The notes: generated from the letters alone by a model not told the origin. DNA of 64,000 bases from Actibacterium ureilyticum (GCF_002285435.1 NZ_NSBT01000018.1:62001-126000), one strand, 5' to 3'. Shown: positions 39,401-48,799, numbered from the stretch's first letter. Program-made: numbers and translations.

Positions 39401-39703
39401 CTCTTGCGCCAGGATGCCCGACCGGTCCACCACCGCCTCGGTCACGGTTAGATAGCTGGAAGCCTTGATCGTGATCTTCTCGATCACCGGGGGGTCCGCG
39501 GGGTCGAGCGCGCGGATCAATATCGGCGCATCCGCATCCAGACCGTCGGCCTGCAACCGGTACGGACCGCCCGCACCGTCCAGCCGGATCGTCCCGCCAC
39601 CGCTTGCGCTGAGCGTGGCAAGCGCTGCGTCGAGTTCCGCCGTAGAGGTCACGACGATCGTCTGGTTTTCATGTTCCGCATAGGGGGTGAACGGCGCCGT
39701 CAT
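36431..39703 (-). CDS. Large beta-helix / PKD / triple LamG-like protein, probable secreted polysaccharide-active protein
   Basis: The 1090-residue acidic protein has three parts. Residues about 90-340 are a right-handed parallel beta-helix with Asn-rich turns ([50 protein letters not shown]), as in polysaccharide lyases and epimerases. Residues about 430-490 are PKD-like ([17 protein letters not shown]). Residues about 497-1080 hold three concanavalin A/LamG-like repeats sharing a G-x-[14 protein letters not shown] closing strand and an HLHE-containing strand in the second and third. No signal peptide, RTX repeats or sorting signal are visible. It ends [14 protein letters not shown], compatible with type I secretion. 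I infer a lyase, epimerase or adhesin acting on the locus polysaccharide; the activity is unproven. Confidence 0.75.
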   Translation of the reverse strand: MTAPFTPYAEHENQTIVVTSTAELDAALATLSASGGGTIRLDGAGGPYRLQADGLDADAPILIRALDPADPPVIEKITIKASSYLTVTEAVVDRSGILAQEADNSFDIWVQGSHHISFVGNRMQGVADGYLSSDGGGVEGNDLALIRNSAHVTFSGNQIENYLHGVAYREVTDSTFTGNDVSGIQGDGFRGVGLQNVEVTDNYMHDFLGSTQDINHSDMIQIWTRGAESVTRDLTISGNILDSGAGPASQGILIGNSIAGTDGPANELPRNIVITDNLIHNGAANGIRVGYVDGLQIGNNTLLWNTVAGTQTTPDDTSVSRVPGITVSGTLNAQITDNVSGRVTVDGTRQHDGNFIIDYADRNDANYVHRHIVNLSGQGDLDIRDLAFLSDSAANGQYGSTLGWGTVADTVAAVISGVESSANRLAQVLTATESLITGDPDKAQYRWTFDDGTTLNGKNILAVFAEAGTYGVTLDVTSEDGRTDTISRLVSVRSNDIVSLDFNDGVQDVSQADAQLSYHGWDQTVLVDGLDAGGFRLTGRTLIQIDRSNEQMFDLSSFSLDLDYKPATHREYGTLLRLPGTMELFITASGALRFRLTTDAGTFEVLSADGVMETTDWRKIGVSYDSDQGTLQLFIGDTLAGESFAEGTTASAGHYHLYVGNPWSESVRGVIDNFAMSTEPRGGWSDGWGGTDTGARVDVIAFDTAGDGDSAAQPDDTPQTDEALAESAPGTVVVLGEVDFTIPARTAFLFNRTDFRIELHLETDAAGESGAFLHLHETLLARVDAHGHVVFELTTSDGVFTLRSAGALYQDAAGYDLAFAYDAASGLLQLEADGVIIAQTDASGVTADAAYWGLVLGHGWQEPLSGTVQDFRFLDGTTLAPVDTGLDTVELLGWQAETLLTFEGVVHDVLDGATVFQDLPTAPSFVTGPTGQALHLDTGSSVTFGRGALDLNAADSFVLAFDFQRDAAQDSGRVMHLHEVMDAVIDGDGRLHFTLQTDTGTHQVISAEAAFDDTDWHNVQIVYDSTAEVLSLEIDDAVMAVTQASGTTAEVSHWGLTVGSAWGESITGSIDNLAIGDDVTDQMIGDALLY

Positions 39704-40197
39704 TCAGATATCGTCCCTTTCGCCTGCTGCCTGCGCCGGGCCGAAAGCCGAACCGCACAGGGCTGATCCTGGTGCGCCACCGAATTGGACTTACGGGCTA
39801 AAACAACACTGGAACCTGAATTCGAAACCGACCCATTTGCCTTGGCGCTTCAGTAAAAGGCGTAGGTGCGGTTGGCGGCGAAAATACGGCACTATTTCGC
39901 TCTGGTTAACAAAGGTTAAAATAGAATACCGCCGTTTCCGAATTGAAAAACATGCGTATATCCGCGTCCGGATGCCCTCAAAACCCTGATTTCAATACAG
40001 TTTATGCGCAATATGTAATGTGTCTGCTTGTATAATGTCGCATTAACATTTGTGGCGGCGTCCCGCCAACAGATCGCGCAATTTTGAGCGGATTTTTGGG
40101 TACCGCAAACGAATGCCGAAGAATTGGGCGAATTGCCGGGCCGAAATGCGCCGATCAAACCGGTTCAATTGCATTGCGCGGCACAGATCGAATCGCG
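39704..40197. other. Gene-free AT-rich interval upstream of the beta-helix protein gene
   Basis: This 494-bp interval has no supported gene. It is much richer in A+T than its surroundings and must contain the beta-helix gene promoter (minus strand) and the 3' end of the acyltransferase operon. A short GGCGG/CCGCC hairpin at 40054-40067 could be a weak terminator for the minus-strand operon. GGTTAA occurs twice near 39903-39918. No convincing paired -35/-10 elements were found. Confidence 0.55.
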
Positions 40198-40767
40198 TCA
40201 GGCCGGTCGGTCGAACGGGGTGCGCGCGCCCACCACGCGGGCGGGGACCCCCACGGCGATTGCATGGGCGGGTATGTCGCCCGTGACCACCGCACCGGCG
40301 CCGATGATGGCCCCGTCGCCGATCCGGGCGCCGGGCAATACCGTGACCCGCGTCGCCAGCCAGACATCGTTGCCGATCACCACATCGGCCTCGTCCATCT
40401 TCTGAGCGGTCACCGGGCTGCCGTCGTTGAAACGGTAATTGGCCGCGGTGACCATCACCTCGGGGCCGAACAGCACGTCATCGCCAATCACGATCCGCCC
40501 ATGCGACGGCCCGGCCCACAGATGGCACCGCGCGCCCAGATGCAGACCGCGCCCGGCCGAAATCCGCTCGGGGTTGGAAAAGACGGCATTCGGGCTGATC
40601 GCCGCGCCGGGGCCCAGCGTCACCTTTCGAAGGGGGGCGACGTGGGAATAGTTATAGTAATTCACCAGCTTGAACAGATGCGCCCAGGCGCGCGGGTCCA
40701 GAACCCCGGACACCAGGCGCAGCGCGCGGCGGCGCCGCGACAGTCTGGGCTTTGCCGTTCCGGTCAT
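40198..40767 (-). CDS. Hexapeptide-repeat (LbetaH) acyltransferase, WcaF/colanic-type
   Basis: The 189-residue protein has a basic N-terminal segment (PRLSRRRRALRLV) and a left-handed beta-helix of hexapeptide repeats, seen in GDDVLFGPEVMVTAANYRF, then DEADVVIGNDVWLATRVTVL and ARIGDGAIIGAGAVVTGDIP. It ends with the GVPARVVG signature of sugar O-acetyltransferases. It probably acetylates an exopolysaccharide sugar using acetyl-CoA. The start at 40767 overlaps the upstream glycosyltransferase stop by 4 bases (ATGA). It is the last gene of the left arm of the exopolysaccharide locus. Confidence 0.88.
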   Translation of the reverse strand: MTGTAKPRLSRRRRALRLVSGVLDPRAWAHLFKLVNYYNYSHVAPLRKVTLGPGAAISPNAVFSNPERISAGRGLHLGARCHLWAGPSHGRIVIGDDVLFGPEVMVTAANYRFNDGSPVTAQKMDEADVVIGNDVWLATRVTVLPGARIGDGAIIGAGAVVTGDIPAHAIAVGVPARVVGARTPFDRPA

Positions 40768-41636
40768 CGCGTCCCCTGACCGGCGGCCTGGCGCAGCATC
40801 CAGCCCGCGCGTGTCAGCCGCAACCGGACCAGAACCGCGGCACAGCGCAGCCGTTCGCGCCCGTCGCGCAGCGCGGGATGGCGCAGCACGCGCGGCAGAT
40901 GCACCAGAATGCTGATCGGCATCAACAGCGCCTTGCCCGCCCAGCGCAGGCGCCCGGCAATGTCGTGGCCAGCGCTGCCAAAGGCCTCGTCCGTCATCCG
41001 CCGCCATTTCTTGCTGAGCGCGGGCCAATCCCCGCGCGACGGATGCGCGACCACCAGACGATCCTCATAGATCAGATCGAACCCCGCCGCCGTTGCCCGC
41101 TGGCACCATTCCACATCCTCGGACAGACCCACGACAAAGGGACCCACGGCCTGAAACACCGCCCGCGTGGTCAACAGGTTGGCGGTCACCGAAAACCCCT
41201 TGTCGCGGACATAGGCGCGCTGGTTGAAGGCAAAGACGGTCTCGAACGCCTGGGCGCCGCTGCGCGGGCCGGTCCCCTCGTCAAAGACATCGATCCGCCC
41301 GCCGATCACCGTATCGGGGCGCGACACCCGCAGGGCGGTGGCAACCCAATCAGGCGCAGGCACGCAATCGGCATCCAGAAAGAACAGCAGCGGCGCGGTG
41401 GTTTCGGCCACACCCCGGTTGCGCGCTGCCGCCGCGCCGCGCGTGGGCTCGGTGACAAAGCGCACCGTGGGGAACTGCGCGGCCAGCGCATCCAGCGGCG
41501 GGTCCGACCGGTTGTCGGCCACCACGACCTCGGCCCCGGTCAGGTCATTGCGCAGCAACGCGGTCAGACAGCGTTCCAGCCGCGCGTGGTCGTTGTAATG
41601 CGGGATGATGATCGCAAAGCCGGGGTGATCAGCCAT
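40764..41636 (-). CDS. Glycosyltransferase family 2 (exopolysaccharide)
   Basis: The 290-residue protein has the GT2 signature FAIIIPHYNDHARLERCLTA, then VVVADNRSDPP and the DxD-containing LLFFLDADCVPAPDWVA, followed by SEDVEWCQRATAAGFDL. The C-terminal basic helix may contact the membrane. I prefer the ATG at 41636 over a TTG six codons earlier because the core domain begins immediately after it. It lies between the acyltransferase and the tyrosine-kinase gene. It is a candidate for repeat-unit assembly; donor and acceptor are unknown. Confidence 0.88.
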   Translation of the reverse strand: MADHPGFAIIIPHYNDHARLERCLTALLRNDLTGAEVVVADNRSDPPLDALAAQFPTVRFVTEPTRGAAAARNRGVAETTAPLLFFLDADCVPAPDWVATALRVSRPDTVIGGRIDVFDEGTGPRSGAQAFETVFAFNQRAYVRDKGFSVTANLLTTRAVFQAVGPFVVGLSEDVEWCQRATAAGFDLIYEDRLVVAHPSRGDWPALSKKWRRMTDEAFGSAGHDIAGRLRWAGKALLMPISILVHLPRVLRHPALRDGRERLRCAAVLVRLRLTRAGWMLRQAAGQGTR

Positions 41637-41650
41637 AAGGCGCCTGCCGC

Positions 41651-42457
41651 TCAATATCCGTAGCTATAGCCGTATTCTTCTTCGTTGAACCGGCATTTGT
41701 TCAGCACCACCCCCAGGATGTTGGTGTGCTGGGCCAGCTCTTTCTCGCAGGTGTCGATCTGCTTGGCGGTCGTTACCTCGGCCTCGGCCACGATCATCAC
41801 GCAATCCACGATCCGCAGGAATGCCGACGTGTCGTCATTGGCCAGCATCGGCGGCAGGTCGAACAGCATCAGCCCCGGCTGATAGGTGCGCTCGATCTCG
41901 TTTATGATCTCTTCCGTCCGCTTGCGCAGGATCAGCTCGGACGGGTCGCGGGCCGGTCCGGCATTCATCGAAAGCGCCACATTGGGACCCAGCCGGCGGG
42001 CCTGATCCGCGAAATCGATGTCTTCCTCCAGCACGTCGAACACGCTGGCGCGGCCCTCGTACCCGAAAAGCTGGCCCAGGGTGGGGCGACGCATGTCCAT
42101 GTCCATCAGGATCGTGCGCTTGTCGACCTGTCGGCCCAGGCTGGCGGCCAGGTTGGCGGCGGTTGTCGTCTTGCCGCAGCCCGCCGAAGGCGAGGTGATG
42201 GCCACGCGCGTCCACTGATTGGCGGCGGTCAGCTGCAACACCTTGGTCCGCAACAGGTCGAAGGGCGTGGCATGGACCCCGCCCGCCAGCGACACAAGCC
42301 GGTTCTGCGCCGCCGTTTCGGCCGAAATCTCCAGCGGTGCGATCTGGTCCCAGGCGCCGGGCTTTACCGATGCGGCGACCACACCGCGCACATGGGCCGG
42401 GCCGGTCTTGCCCCGCATCTCACGGGCCTGTGCGATCGCTGCCTGAAGCTTTTCCAT
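41651..42457 (-). CDS. Bacterial tyrosine kinase (CpsD/CapB/Wzc-C type)
   Basis: The 268-residue P-loop protein has Walker A in SPSAGCGKTTTAANLAASLG, the Walker A' motif RTILMDMDMRRPTLGQLFGY and Walker B MLFDLPPMLANDD. It ends with a tyrosine cluster (EEEYGYSYGY), the autophosphorylation tail of BY-kinases. These kinases control polymer length by cycling phosphorylation with the membrane Wzz partner, here encoded 56 bases upstream. The separate kinase and co-polymerase genes follow the Gram-positive-like and exosortase-locus arrangement. Confidence 0.93.
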   Translation of the reverse strand: MEKLQAAIAQAREMRGKTGPAHVRGVVAASVKPGAWDQIAPLEISAETAAQNRLVSLAGGVHATPFDLLRTKVLQLTAANQWTRVAITSPSAGCGKTTTAANLAASLGRQVDKRTILMDMDMRRPTLGQLFGYEGRASVFDVLEEDIDFADQARRLGPNVALSMNAGPARDPSELILRKRTEEIINEIERTYQPGLMLFDLPPMLANDDTSAFLRIVDCVMIVAEAEVTTAKQIDTCEKELAQHTNILGVVLNKCRFNEEEYGYSYGY

Positions 42458-42513
42458 CTTATGTCCTTGCTCGAATAAGGCCGATTGTTCCGGTCGTCCC
42501 CTGCGCCACCGCG

Positions 42514-44040
42514 TTACAGTCCCAGCCGCTCGGCGATCCGGCCCGCCAGAAGATCCAGCGGAAGATATTCGGTGTGCAGCAGATACAGCAGCGCCGGTAT
42601 CCCCGCCGCCAGCAGCGCCAGGATCACGAATTGCAGCGACCGCTTGCGCACCGTCTGACCCCGTGTCGGGATATAGGGAATGGTCACCAGCGGCGTAATG
42701 CCCAGCGCATTGGTCAGCTCGACCGGGCGGCGCACCGCGCCGTTCAACAGTTCCAGCAACAGCACCAGACCGAACCCCGCGCCAAGTCCCAGCGTGGTTC
42801 CCCCGATCGCGATCAGCGGCCGGTTGGGGCTGGTCGGTTCGGTCGGCACGGTGGGCTGTTCCAGAACCGCGATGCGCTGACCCTTGGACGACAGCTCGAT
42901 CCGCTCGCCGGTGGCGGCTTTCGACAGACGTTCCTGCGCGGCGCTGTATTGCAGCTGGATATTCTCGTAATCGCGCTGCAACGCGCCCAGCGAAATCGCA
43001 TTGGCGGGGGTCTTGCTGATCGACCCTTGCAGCTTGGACAGTTCCGCCGCGATCTCGTCGGCCTGATCGTCCAGCGCGGCCATGCGGGTGTCGATCTCGG
43101 CCAGGTTGATCTGCAGCACGGTTTCGGAATCCGTCGGCACCTCGCCCCCCTGTTGGGCGGCCACGACGCGCTCCAGCTGCTCCAGCTGGGTTTTCAGCAC
43201 CCTGACCTTGGGGTTGGCATCGGAATAGACCGCACTGGCGGCGGCCAGTTCCTCGCGCACGCGCTGCAACTGGCGTTCCTCGGCGGTTTGCGGGCCGGTT
43301 TGGCTGGCCTGGATCTGGCCGGTCGACTCATAGATCTGCAACAGACGCTCGCGCTGATCCTGAAGCGTCGTCCGCTCGCGCGAGATCTGTGCCTGACGTT
43401 CCTGCAGAGTGCTTTGGCGGGTCAGGCGATAATCCAGACTGTCGGGCAGCGCCTCGCTGTTTTCATTCTGGAACGCGACGATCTTGGCGGAATATTCGCC
43501 CAGCTCGGTGCCCAGCCGCTCGACCTCCTGCCGGAAGAATTCCAGCGTGTCCTCGGCCTGGTCGGTGCGCAGGCGCACGTTTTCATCCAGGATACGGGTG
43601 ACATATTCGTTCACCACACCCGACGCGATCTTGGGCGACCGCCCGTAAAAAGTGATCTGCATCAGCGTCGCCCGGTCCCGGCCGCTGGTGCTGGTGAATT
43701 CGGTGCTGGCCCGCATCTTGCGCACGATCTGGTCCGGCGTCATCTCGTCGACATCCTCGAACACCTGCTGGCCGCGGGCCACGTCGATCAGGTTCGCGCG
43801 TGTCATCAGGCGCTGTTCGATGATCTCGAGCTGCTCGACCGCGTTGGTCTGCACCGTGGACGAGGCAAGCTCGTCCGGGATCTGCGCCGATTCCACCAGC
43901 AGCGTGGTGTTCGACGAATAGACCGTCGGCAGCGACACCGCCAGCGCGACCGCCGCAGCGGACAGCCCAAGCGCCACGATCAGGAACAGCGGCAGACGCC
44001 GCATGAAGATCGCAACATAGTATTTCAGATCGTTTTTCAT
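42514..44040 (-). CDS. Wzz/GNVR-type polysaccharide co-polymerase
   Basis: The 508-residue protein has two membrane segments (about residues 17-37, LFLIVALGLSAAAVALAVSL, and about 470-490 near LQFVILALLAAGIPALLYLL) around a large periplasmic coiled coil. It carries the GNVR-like C-terminal region (LGALQRDYENIQLQYSAAQE and VLEQPTVPTEPTSPNRPLI). It should control chain length and pair with the BY-kinase downstream. Its start overlaps the upstream ATPase stop by 4 bases, so coupling is tight. It resembles the chain-length proteins of exosortase-linked loci. Confidence 0.92.
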   Translation of the reverse strand: MKNDLKYYVAIFMRRLPLFLIVALGLSAAAVALAVSLPTVYSSNTTLLVESAQIPDELASSTVQTNAVEQLEIIEQRLMTRANLIDVARGQQVFEDVDEMTPDQIVRKMRASTEFTSTSGRDRATLMQITFYGRSPKIASGVVNEYVTRILDENVRLRTDQAEDTLEFFRQEVERLGTELGEYSAKIVAFQNENSEALPDSLDYRLTRQSTLQERQAQISRERTTLQDQRERLLQIYESTGQIQASQTGPQTAEERQLQRVREELAAASAVYSDANPKVRVLKTQLEQLERVVAAQQGGEVPTDSETVLQINLAEIDTRMAALDDQADEIAAELSKLQGSISKTPANAISLGALQRDYENIQLQYSAAQERLSKAATGERIELSSKGQRIAVLEQPTVPTEPTSPNRPLIAIGGTTLGLGAGFGLVLLLELLNGAVRRPVELTNALGITPLVTIPYIPTRGQTVRKRSLQFVILALLAAGIPALLYLLHTEYLPLDLLAGRIAERLGL

Positions 44041-44930
44041 TCCGCAGCTTTATCCGTAGGCCCAGAGGAGAGCGTGAACAGGTTCTCGGGGTCTTCTGTC
44101 GCCCGCGTTTCCAGAAAGATGTTGTCACGCAGCACGTCTTCGATGGTTTCGGCATCGACGTGGCGCTGTTCGGTGGCCGCCGCATAGACCATGGCGAAAT
44201 CGCACAGCTTGTTGACCATCCGCGGGATGCCTTCGGAATGCACCCAGACCAGGCCCATCGCGTGACGGCTGAATTCCTCGCCCGTGCCGCCCGCATGGAT
44301 CAGGCGGTGGCTGATATAGGCCTCGACCTCGGCCCGGGTCATCGGCGGGATGTGAAAGCTGGCCACGACCCGCTGGGCGAACTGGCGCATGCTGGGGCGG
44401 GTGATCATCTCGCGCAGCTCGGGCTGACCCACCAGGATCAGCTGCAACAGCTCGTCCTTGTTGGCGTTGATATTGGTCAGCATCCGGATCTCTTCCAGCG
44501 CATCGACCGACAGGTTCTGCGCCTCGTCGATGATCAGCACCACGCGGCGCCCTTGGGAATACTCGCGCAGCAGGAAATCCTGCATCGTCTGGAACAGACC
44601 CACGTAATCAAGCGTCGGGTCGCATTCCACGTCATAGGCATTCAGCGCCCAGCGCAGCAATTCGCCCCGCCCGCCCTGCGCGTTCGAGATCAGCCCGACC
44701 GTGGTGTCCTGTTCGACCGCCTTCAGCAGCGCCTGCACCAGCGTCGTCTTGCCCGCGCCGACCTCGCCGGTGATCACGGTGATGGGCGCGCGGCTGATTA
44801 TGCCGTATTCCAGAACCGTAAAGGCCCGGCGATAGGCGCCGCTCCAATAGATGAAGTCGGGATCCGGCAACAGGGCGAAGGGGCGCTCTTTCAGGCCGAA
44901 GAAGTCGGTATATAGACCGGGGATCGTCAC
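44037..44930 (-). CDS. ExeA/GspA-like AAA ATPase of the exopolysaccharide locus
   Basis: The 297-residue protein opens with GLKERPFALLPDPDFIYWSG, and has Walker A TGEVGAGKTTLVQALL, Walker B RVVLIIDEAQNLSVDAL and the sensor region LILVGQPELREM. These mark the general-secretion ATPase (ExeA) branch that accompanies exosortase/PEP-CTERM-type polysaccharide loci. Its exact role is unknown; it may organise the envelope assembly. It is the first gene of the left arm and starts next to the 638-bp control region shared with the divergent priming-transferase gene. Confidence 0.9.
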   Translation of the reverse strand: MTIPGLYTDFFGLKERPFALLPDPDFIYWSGAYRRAFTVLEYGIISRAPITVITGEVGAGKTTLVQALLKAVEQDTTVGLISNAQGGRGELLRWALNAYDVECDPTLDYVGLFQTMQDFLLREYSQGRRVVLIIDEAQNLSVDALEEIRMLTNINANKDELLQLILVGQPELREMITRPSMRQFAQRVVASFHIPPMTRAEVEAYISHRLIHAGGTGEEFSRHAMGLVWVHSEGIPRMVNKLCDFAMVYAAATEQRHVDAETIEDVLRDNIFLETRATEDPENLFTLSSGPTDKAAE

Positions 44931-45568
44931 GATGCCCTCACTTGCTTTCTGGCGCAGCCGATTCGTGCCGGGTGCCTGTTACGGGTGCGTTGCCCGCGGC
45001 CCCACCGCCGGGCGGTCACGCTGGTGATACACCTTTTCCTCGTACCGATCACGTCTATTTCCCGACTGCTCTTCGTCTTGTTGGCGGATCCCCGCATACC
45101 GGCGTTGTTGCCGATTCGAAGCGAATCCTTGTTGGCGACACTTATTATCCATCCATTTTGACCGAAATACGCCGAGAGGGCGACATTCCCCCCCACGACT
45201 CATCCGCGAAACCCCGGCTGAACGCAACCTTAGGCAACGATCCGCCGGTCTGACCGGCAAGTTTTGGGTAGCTGGTGACACCTGTTTGCATAGCTCGTTA
45301 CAAGGTTGCACAGGATAAGGGCAAATCTGCACCCCAGATGCGGAAAATCTTCTCGCAGTTGCAGCAAAATCGTAATAAATTCTTTGAAAACAGGATTTTG
45401 GGTTCGCTGCCTTGCAATTGCCACGATCTCGACAGATTGAATCATGATTAAATCTAAGTTAAGAAATAAATGTCTGGATCGGTTGACCGGATAACAAGTG
45501 AGACCGCAGTTGCGTGCAACTACGAAGCGTAAGATGGCAGGGCTGATCAGGCTCGTTGGAGAGATCGA
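44931..45568. promoter_or_regulatory. 638-bp divergent control region of the exopolysaccharide locus
   Basis: No gene is supported here. The part nearest the priming-transferase gene (about 45340-45480) is distinctly AT-rich. Two perfect dyads are visible: GCCGGT-CTG-ACCGGC (45244-45258) and AGTTGC-GT-GCAACT (45508-45521, 48 bases upstream of the start at 45569). A third short one, CGGT-TG-ACCG, lies near 45480-45489. These could be operators controlling both arms. I could not find an unambiguous -35/-10 pair. Confidence 0.55.
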
Positions 45569-46252
45569 ATGACTGTAAGTTTTCAGAAGTTCTCAGACGA
45601 CATCGACATCATGAAAGCGCCCGGTCGGGGCCGGTCGCCACGCGGCGGGATCTATCGGTCTTTCTTGAAACGCTTGATGGATGTTACCCTGGTCATCGTC
45701 ACGCTGCCTTTCACGCTGCCGCTGGTGGCGGTGCTGGCCGTGTTCCTGTTCGCCGAAAGCGGCAACCCGTTCTTCCTGCAGCGCCGGTTGGGGCGGAATG
45801 GCCGCGTCTTCAGGATCTGGAAGCTGCGCACGATGGTGCCCGACGCGGATGCCCGCCTGAAGGCATACCTGGAACAGGACGCCGACGCGCGCGAGGAATG
45901 GACCAGAACGCAGAAGCTGAAGAAGGACCCGCGCATCACCCCGCTGGGCCGGTTCCTGCGCAAGACTTCGCTGGATGAGCTGCCGCAGCTTTGGAACGTG
46001 CTGCGCGGGGACATGTCCCTGGTCGGTCCGCGCCCGATGATGTGCAACCAGCGCCACATGTATCCCGGCGCGTCCTATTACAAGCTGCGCCCCGGCATCA
46101 CCGGCGCCTGGCAGATCTCGGACCGCAATGAAAGTGAGTTCAAGAGCCGCGCCGCCCATGACACCCGCTACGATCAGGACCTGTCGCTGTTCAACGACCT
46201 GCGCATCCTGGCCGGCACTGTCACCGCGGTGCTGCGCGGCACAGGCTACTGA
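45569..46252 (+). CDS. Priming sugar-phosphate transferase (ExoY/WbaP-type)
   Basis: This enzyme starts repeat-unit synthesis by moving a sugar 1-phosphate from a UDP-sugar to undecaprenyl phosphate. The 227-residue protein has one membrane segment (about 38-60, VTLVIVTLPFTLPLVAVLAV) and the bacterial sugar-transferase domain with VFRIWKLRTMVPDADARL, then ITPLGRFLRKTSLDELPQLW, RGDMSLVGPRP and RPGITGAWQISDR. The short form lacks the extra N-terminal helices of WbaP. The start at 45569 has GGAGAG upstream. UDP-Glc or UDP-Gal from galU/galE are candidate donors. Confidence 0.93.
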   Translation: MTVSFQKFSDDIDIMKAPGRGRSPRGGIYRSFLKRLMDVTLVIVTLPFTLPLVAVLAVFLFAESGNPFFLQRRLGRNGRVFRIWKLRTMVPDADARLKAYLEQDADAREEWTRTQKLKKDPRITPLGRFLRKTSLDELPQLWNVLRGDMSLVGPRPMMCNQRHMYPGASYYKLRPGITGAWQISDRNESEFKSRAAHDTRYDQDLSLFNDLRILAGTVTAVLRGTGY

Positions 46253-46284
46253 CACCTTCCAACCACCTTCGACACATGTATTTC

Positions 46285-46313
46285 GGCGCGTCGGTCAATC
46301 TGACGCGCCTTTT
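46285..46313 (+). terminator. Intrinsic terminator after the priming-transferase gene
   Basis: An 8-bp stem GGCGCGTC (46285-46292) with GACGCGCC (46302-46309), a 9-base loop and TTTT form a plausible terminator 33 bases after the stop. It could separate expression of the priming enzyme from the rest of the right arm. Confidence 0.6.
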
Positions 46314-46369
46314 ACTGGCTGAGACGCGTTAACAATAGTAACTAGGGGCTGGTTTTGGAGGGTGTGCGT

Positions 46370-48799
46370 ATGACTGTGCTCGGCTTGATGCGTATCGGGA
46401 TTCTATCGGTGGGGCTGTCGGTTCTGGCCGCCTGCGATTCGGCCGAAGACCGTGCGGAAAAGCATTTCGAAAAAGGGATGGAGCTGCTGCAGGCCGGGGA
46501 TACCGACCGCGCGCTTGTCGAATTTCGCAATGTGTTCAAGCTGAACGGCGCCCATGCCGAGGCGCGCAAGGCCTATGCCCGTGCGGTTCAGGAACGCGGG
46601 CAGCTGCGCGAGGCCTTTGGTCAGTATCTGCGTCTGGTGGAACAATATCCCGACGATCTGGAAGGCCGCCGCGCCCTGGCCGAGCTGGGCATCCGCATTC
46701 AGAACTGGGCCGAGGTCGAACGCCACGGCGCCAAGGCGATCGAGCTTGCCCCCGACGATCCGCGGGTTCAGGTGATTGCCGCCGCGATGGAATATCGCCG
46801 CGCGCTTCAGGATGACGACGGCGCCGCCCGCCGCGCCGCACTGGCCGATGCGATCGCGCTGAAAGCCGCGCTGCCCGACAGCCAGATCAACCAGAGCATC
46901 ATCATCGACGGCTATCTGCGCGACCGCGATTTCACCAATGCCCTGGCCGAGGTCGACGCCGCCATCGCCGGCAATCCCGACGAGCTGCCGCTCTATCGTG
47001 CCCGGTTGCAGATCCTGGAACAGATGCAGGACCGCGCGGGGATCGAAAGCCAGCTGCGTCAGATGGTCGAACGCTTCCCCGATGACACGCCCACCAAATC
47101 GCTGCTGATCCGATATCTGATCTCGCTGGGCGATCTGGACAGCGCCGAAAGCTTCCTGCGGGCGGAATTCGAGGAAGGCGTCGCCAATGACCCGGCCCGG
47201 ATCACGCTGATCCAGTTCCTGCTGGGCACCCGCACCCGCGATGCCGCGCGGGCGCAGCTTGACGCGTTCATCGCCGAGGGGACCAATACCGACCGGTTCC
47301 GCACCATGCGCGCAACCATGGATTTCGAGGACGGCCAGCGCGAAGCCGCGATTGCCGCGCTGGACGACATCCTGTCCAACGCCCCGGAATCCGACCAGAA
47401 ACGCGATTTCAAGGTGATTCAGGCGCAATTCCTGCTGTCGACCGGGAACGAGGTCGGCGCCCGCAAGCTGGTCGAAGAGGTCCTGCAGGCCGACCCGACC
47501 ATGGTTGCGGCGCTGAAACTGCGCGCCAACTGGCTGATCGACGAGGACAAGGCCGACGAGGCAATCAATGTCCTGCGCACCGCGCTGGACCAAAGCCCCG
47601 ACGATCCGACCGTCATGACCCTGATGGCGCGCGCGCATCAGCGCAACGGCAACCACGAATTGTCCGGCGAGATGCTGTCGTTGGCGGTCGAGGCGTCGAA
47701 CAACGCGCCCGAGGAAAGCCTGCGCTATGCGGCCTATCTGCTGTCCGACAACAAGCCGATGCCCGCGGAATCCATTCTGGTTCAGGCCCTGCGCCTGGCG
47801 CCGGACGATCCCCAGATCCTGTCGCAGCTTGGCCGGATCTATGTCCAGATCGAGGATTGGGGCCGCGCGCAACAGATCGAGACCACCCTGCGCCGGATCG
47901 GCACCGACCAGACCGTGGCCGAGGCGGATGGCCTGAAGGTTGCGCTGCTGAACGCCCAGGAACGCACCGACGACGCCATTGCCTTGTTGGAAAGCCTGGC
48001 GACCGAGAATACCGGCCATATCGGCGCCCAGGTGACGGTGGTCCGGTCGTTGTTGCTGCGCGGTGACACGACCGAGGCGCGGCAATTCCTGAACGGTCTG
48101 CTGGCCGATCAGCCCGACGAGCCGCTCTATCGGTTTCTGGATGCGGCGATCATGGTGGCCAATGGCGATGTCGACGGGGCCGAGGGGCAATATCGCGCGC
48201 TGCTGGACGAAGAGCCGAAACGCGAGCGGGTCTGGATGGAACTGATCCGGCTGCTGGCGGCCAACCAGCGCGAGGACGAAGCCGAAGCCGCCCTGGACGA
48301 GGCGCTGCAGCACCTGCCCGAGGGGCGCGACCTGTTGTGGACCCGCGCCTCGCAGCTGGAACGCGACGGCGACACCGATGCCGCGATCGAAATCTACGAG
48401 CGGCTTTACGCCCAGAACAGCAGCACCAGCATCGTCGCCAACAATCTGGCCAGCCTGCTGGTGACCACGCGACAGGACGATGAAAGCCTGGCGCGCGCCT
48501 ATACCGTGGCGCGGCGGCTGCGGGACACCGAATTCCCGCCTTTCCAGGACACCTATGGCTGGATTTCCTATCGGCGCGGCGATTTCAACGAGGCCGTGCG
48601 CCATCTGGAACCCGCCGCGCGCGGATTGCCGCGCGACGCGCTGGTGCAGTACCATCTGGGCATGGCCTATCTGGCCGTGAACCGCCGGGCCGAGGCGCTG
48701 ACCCAGCTTCAGCACACGCTGGAGCTGGCCGGCGACGACCCCCGGCCGCAATTCCAGACCGCCCGGGATGAGGTCGAAAGGCTGAGCCAGGGCGAATAA
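46370..48799 (+). CDS. TPR-repeat lipoprotein of exosortase-linked exopolysaccharide locus (PrsT-like)
   Basis: The 809-residue protein has a lipoprotein signal (LSVGLSVLAAC, lipidated Cys near residue 22). At least a dozen tetratricopeptide repeats follow (for example AEKHFEKGMELLQAGDTDRA and ELPLYRARLQILEQMQDRAG), and residues after about 680 contain more (TSIVANNLASLLVTTRQDDE). It matches the TPR lipoproteins that accompany exosortase loci and probably scaffolds the export complex in the periplasm. The ATG at 46370 was chosen over the upstream TTG because GGAGG (46357-46361) lies 8 bases before it and the lipobox is then well placed. Confidence 0.88.
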   Translation: MTVLGLMRIGILSVGLSVLAACDSAEDRAEKHFEKGMELLQAGDTDRALVEFRNVFKLNGAHAEARKAYARAVQERGQLREAFGQYLRLVEQYPDDLEGRRALAELGIRIQNWAEVERHGAKAIELAPDDPRVQVIAAAMEYRRALQDDDGAARRAALADAIALKAALPDSQINQSIIIDGYLRDRDFTNALAEVDAAIAGNPDELPLYRARLQILEQMQDRAGIESQLRQMVERFPDDTPTKSLLIRYLISLGDLDSAESFLRAEFEEGVANDPARITLIQFLLGTRTRDAARAQLDAFIAEGTNTDRFRTMRATMDFEDGQREAAIAALDDILSNAPESDQKRDFKVIQAQFLLSTGNEVGARKLVEEVLQADPTMVAALKLRANWLIDEDKADEAINVLRTALDQSPDDPTVMTLMARAHQRNGNHELSGEMLSLAVEASNNAPEESLRYAAYLLSDNKPMPAESILVQALRLAPDDPQILSQLGRIYVQIEDWGRAQQIETTLRRIGTDQTVAEADGLKVALLNAQERTDDAIALLESLATENTGHIGAQVTVVRSLLLRGDTTEARQFLNGLLADQPDEPLYRFLDAAIMVANGDVDGAEGQYRALLDEEPKRERVWMELIRLLAANQREDEAEAALDEALQHLPEGRDLLWTRASQLERDGDTDAAIEIYERLYAQNSSTSIVANNLASLLVTTRQDDESLARAYTVARRLRDTEFPPFQDTYGWISYRRGDFNEAVRHLEPAARGLPRDALVQYHLGMAYLAVNRRAEALTQLQHTLELAGDDPRPQFQTARDEVERLSQGE

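Noticed and set aside
40031-40036. Perfect TATAAT on the plus strand
   Set aside because: No acceptable -35 at 16-18 bases and no plus-strand gene until 45569, in an AT-rich interval where such a match is expected by chance.
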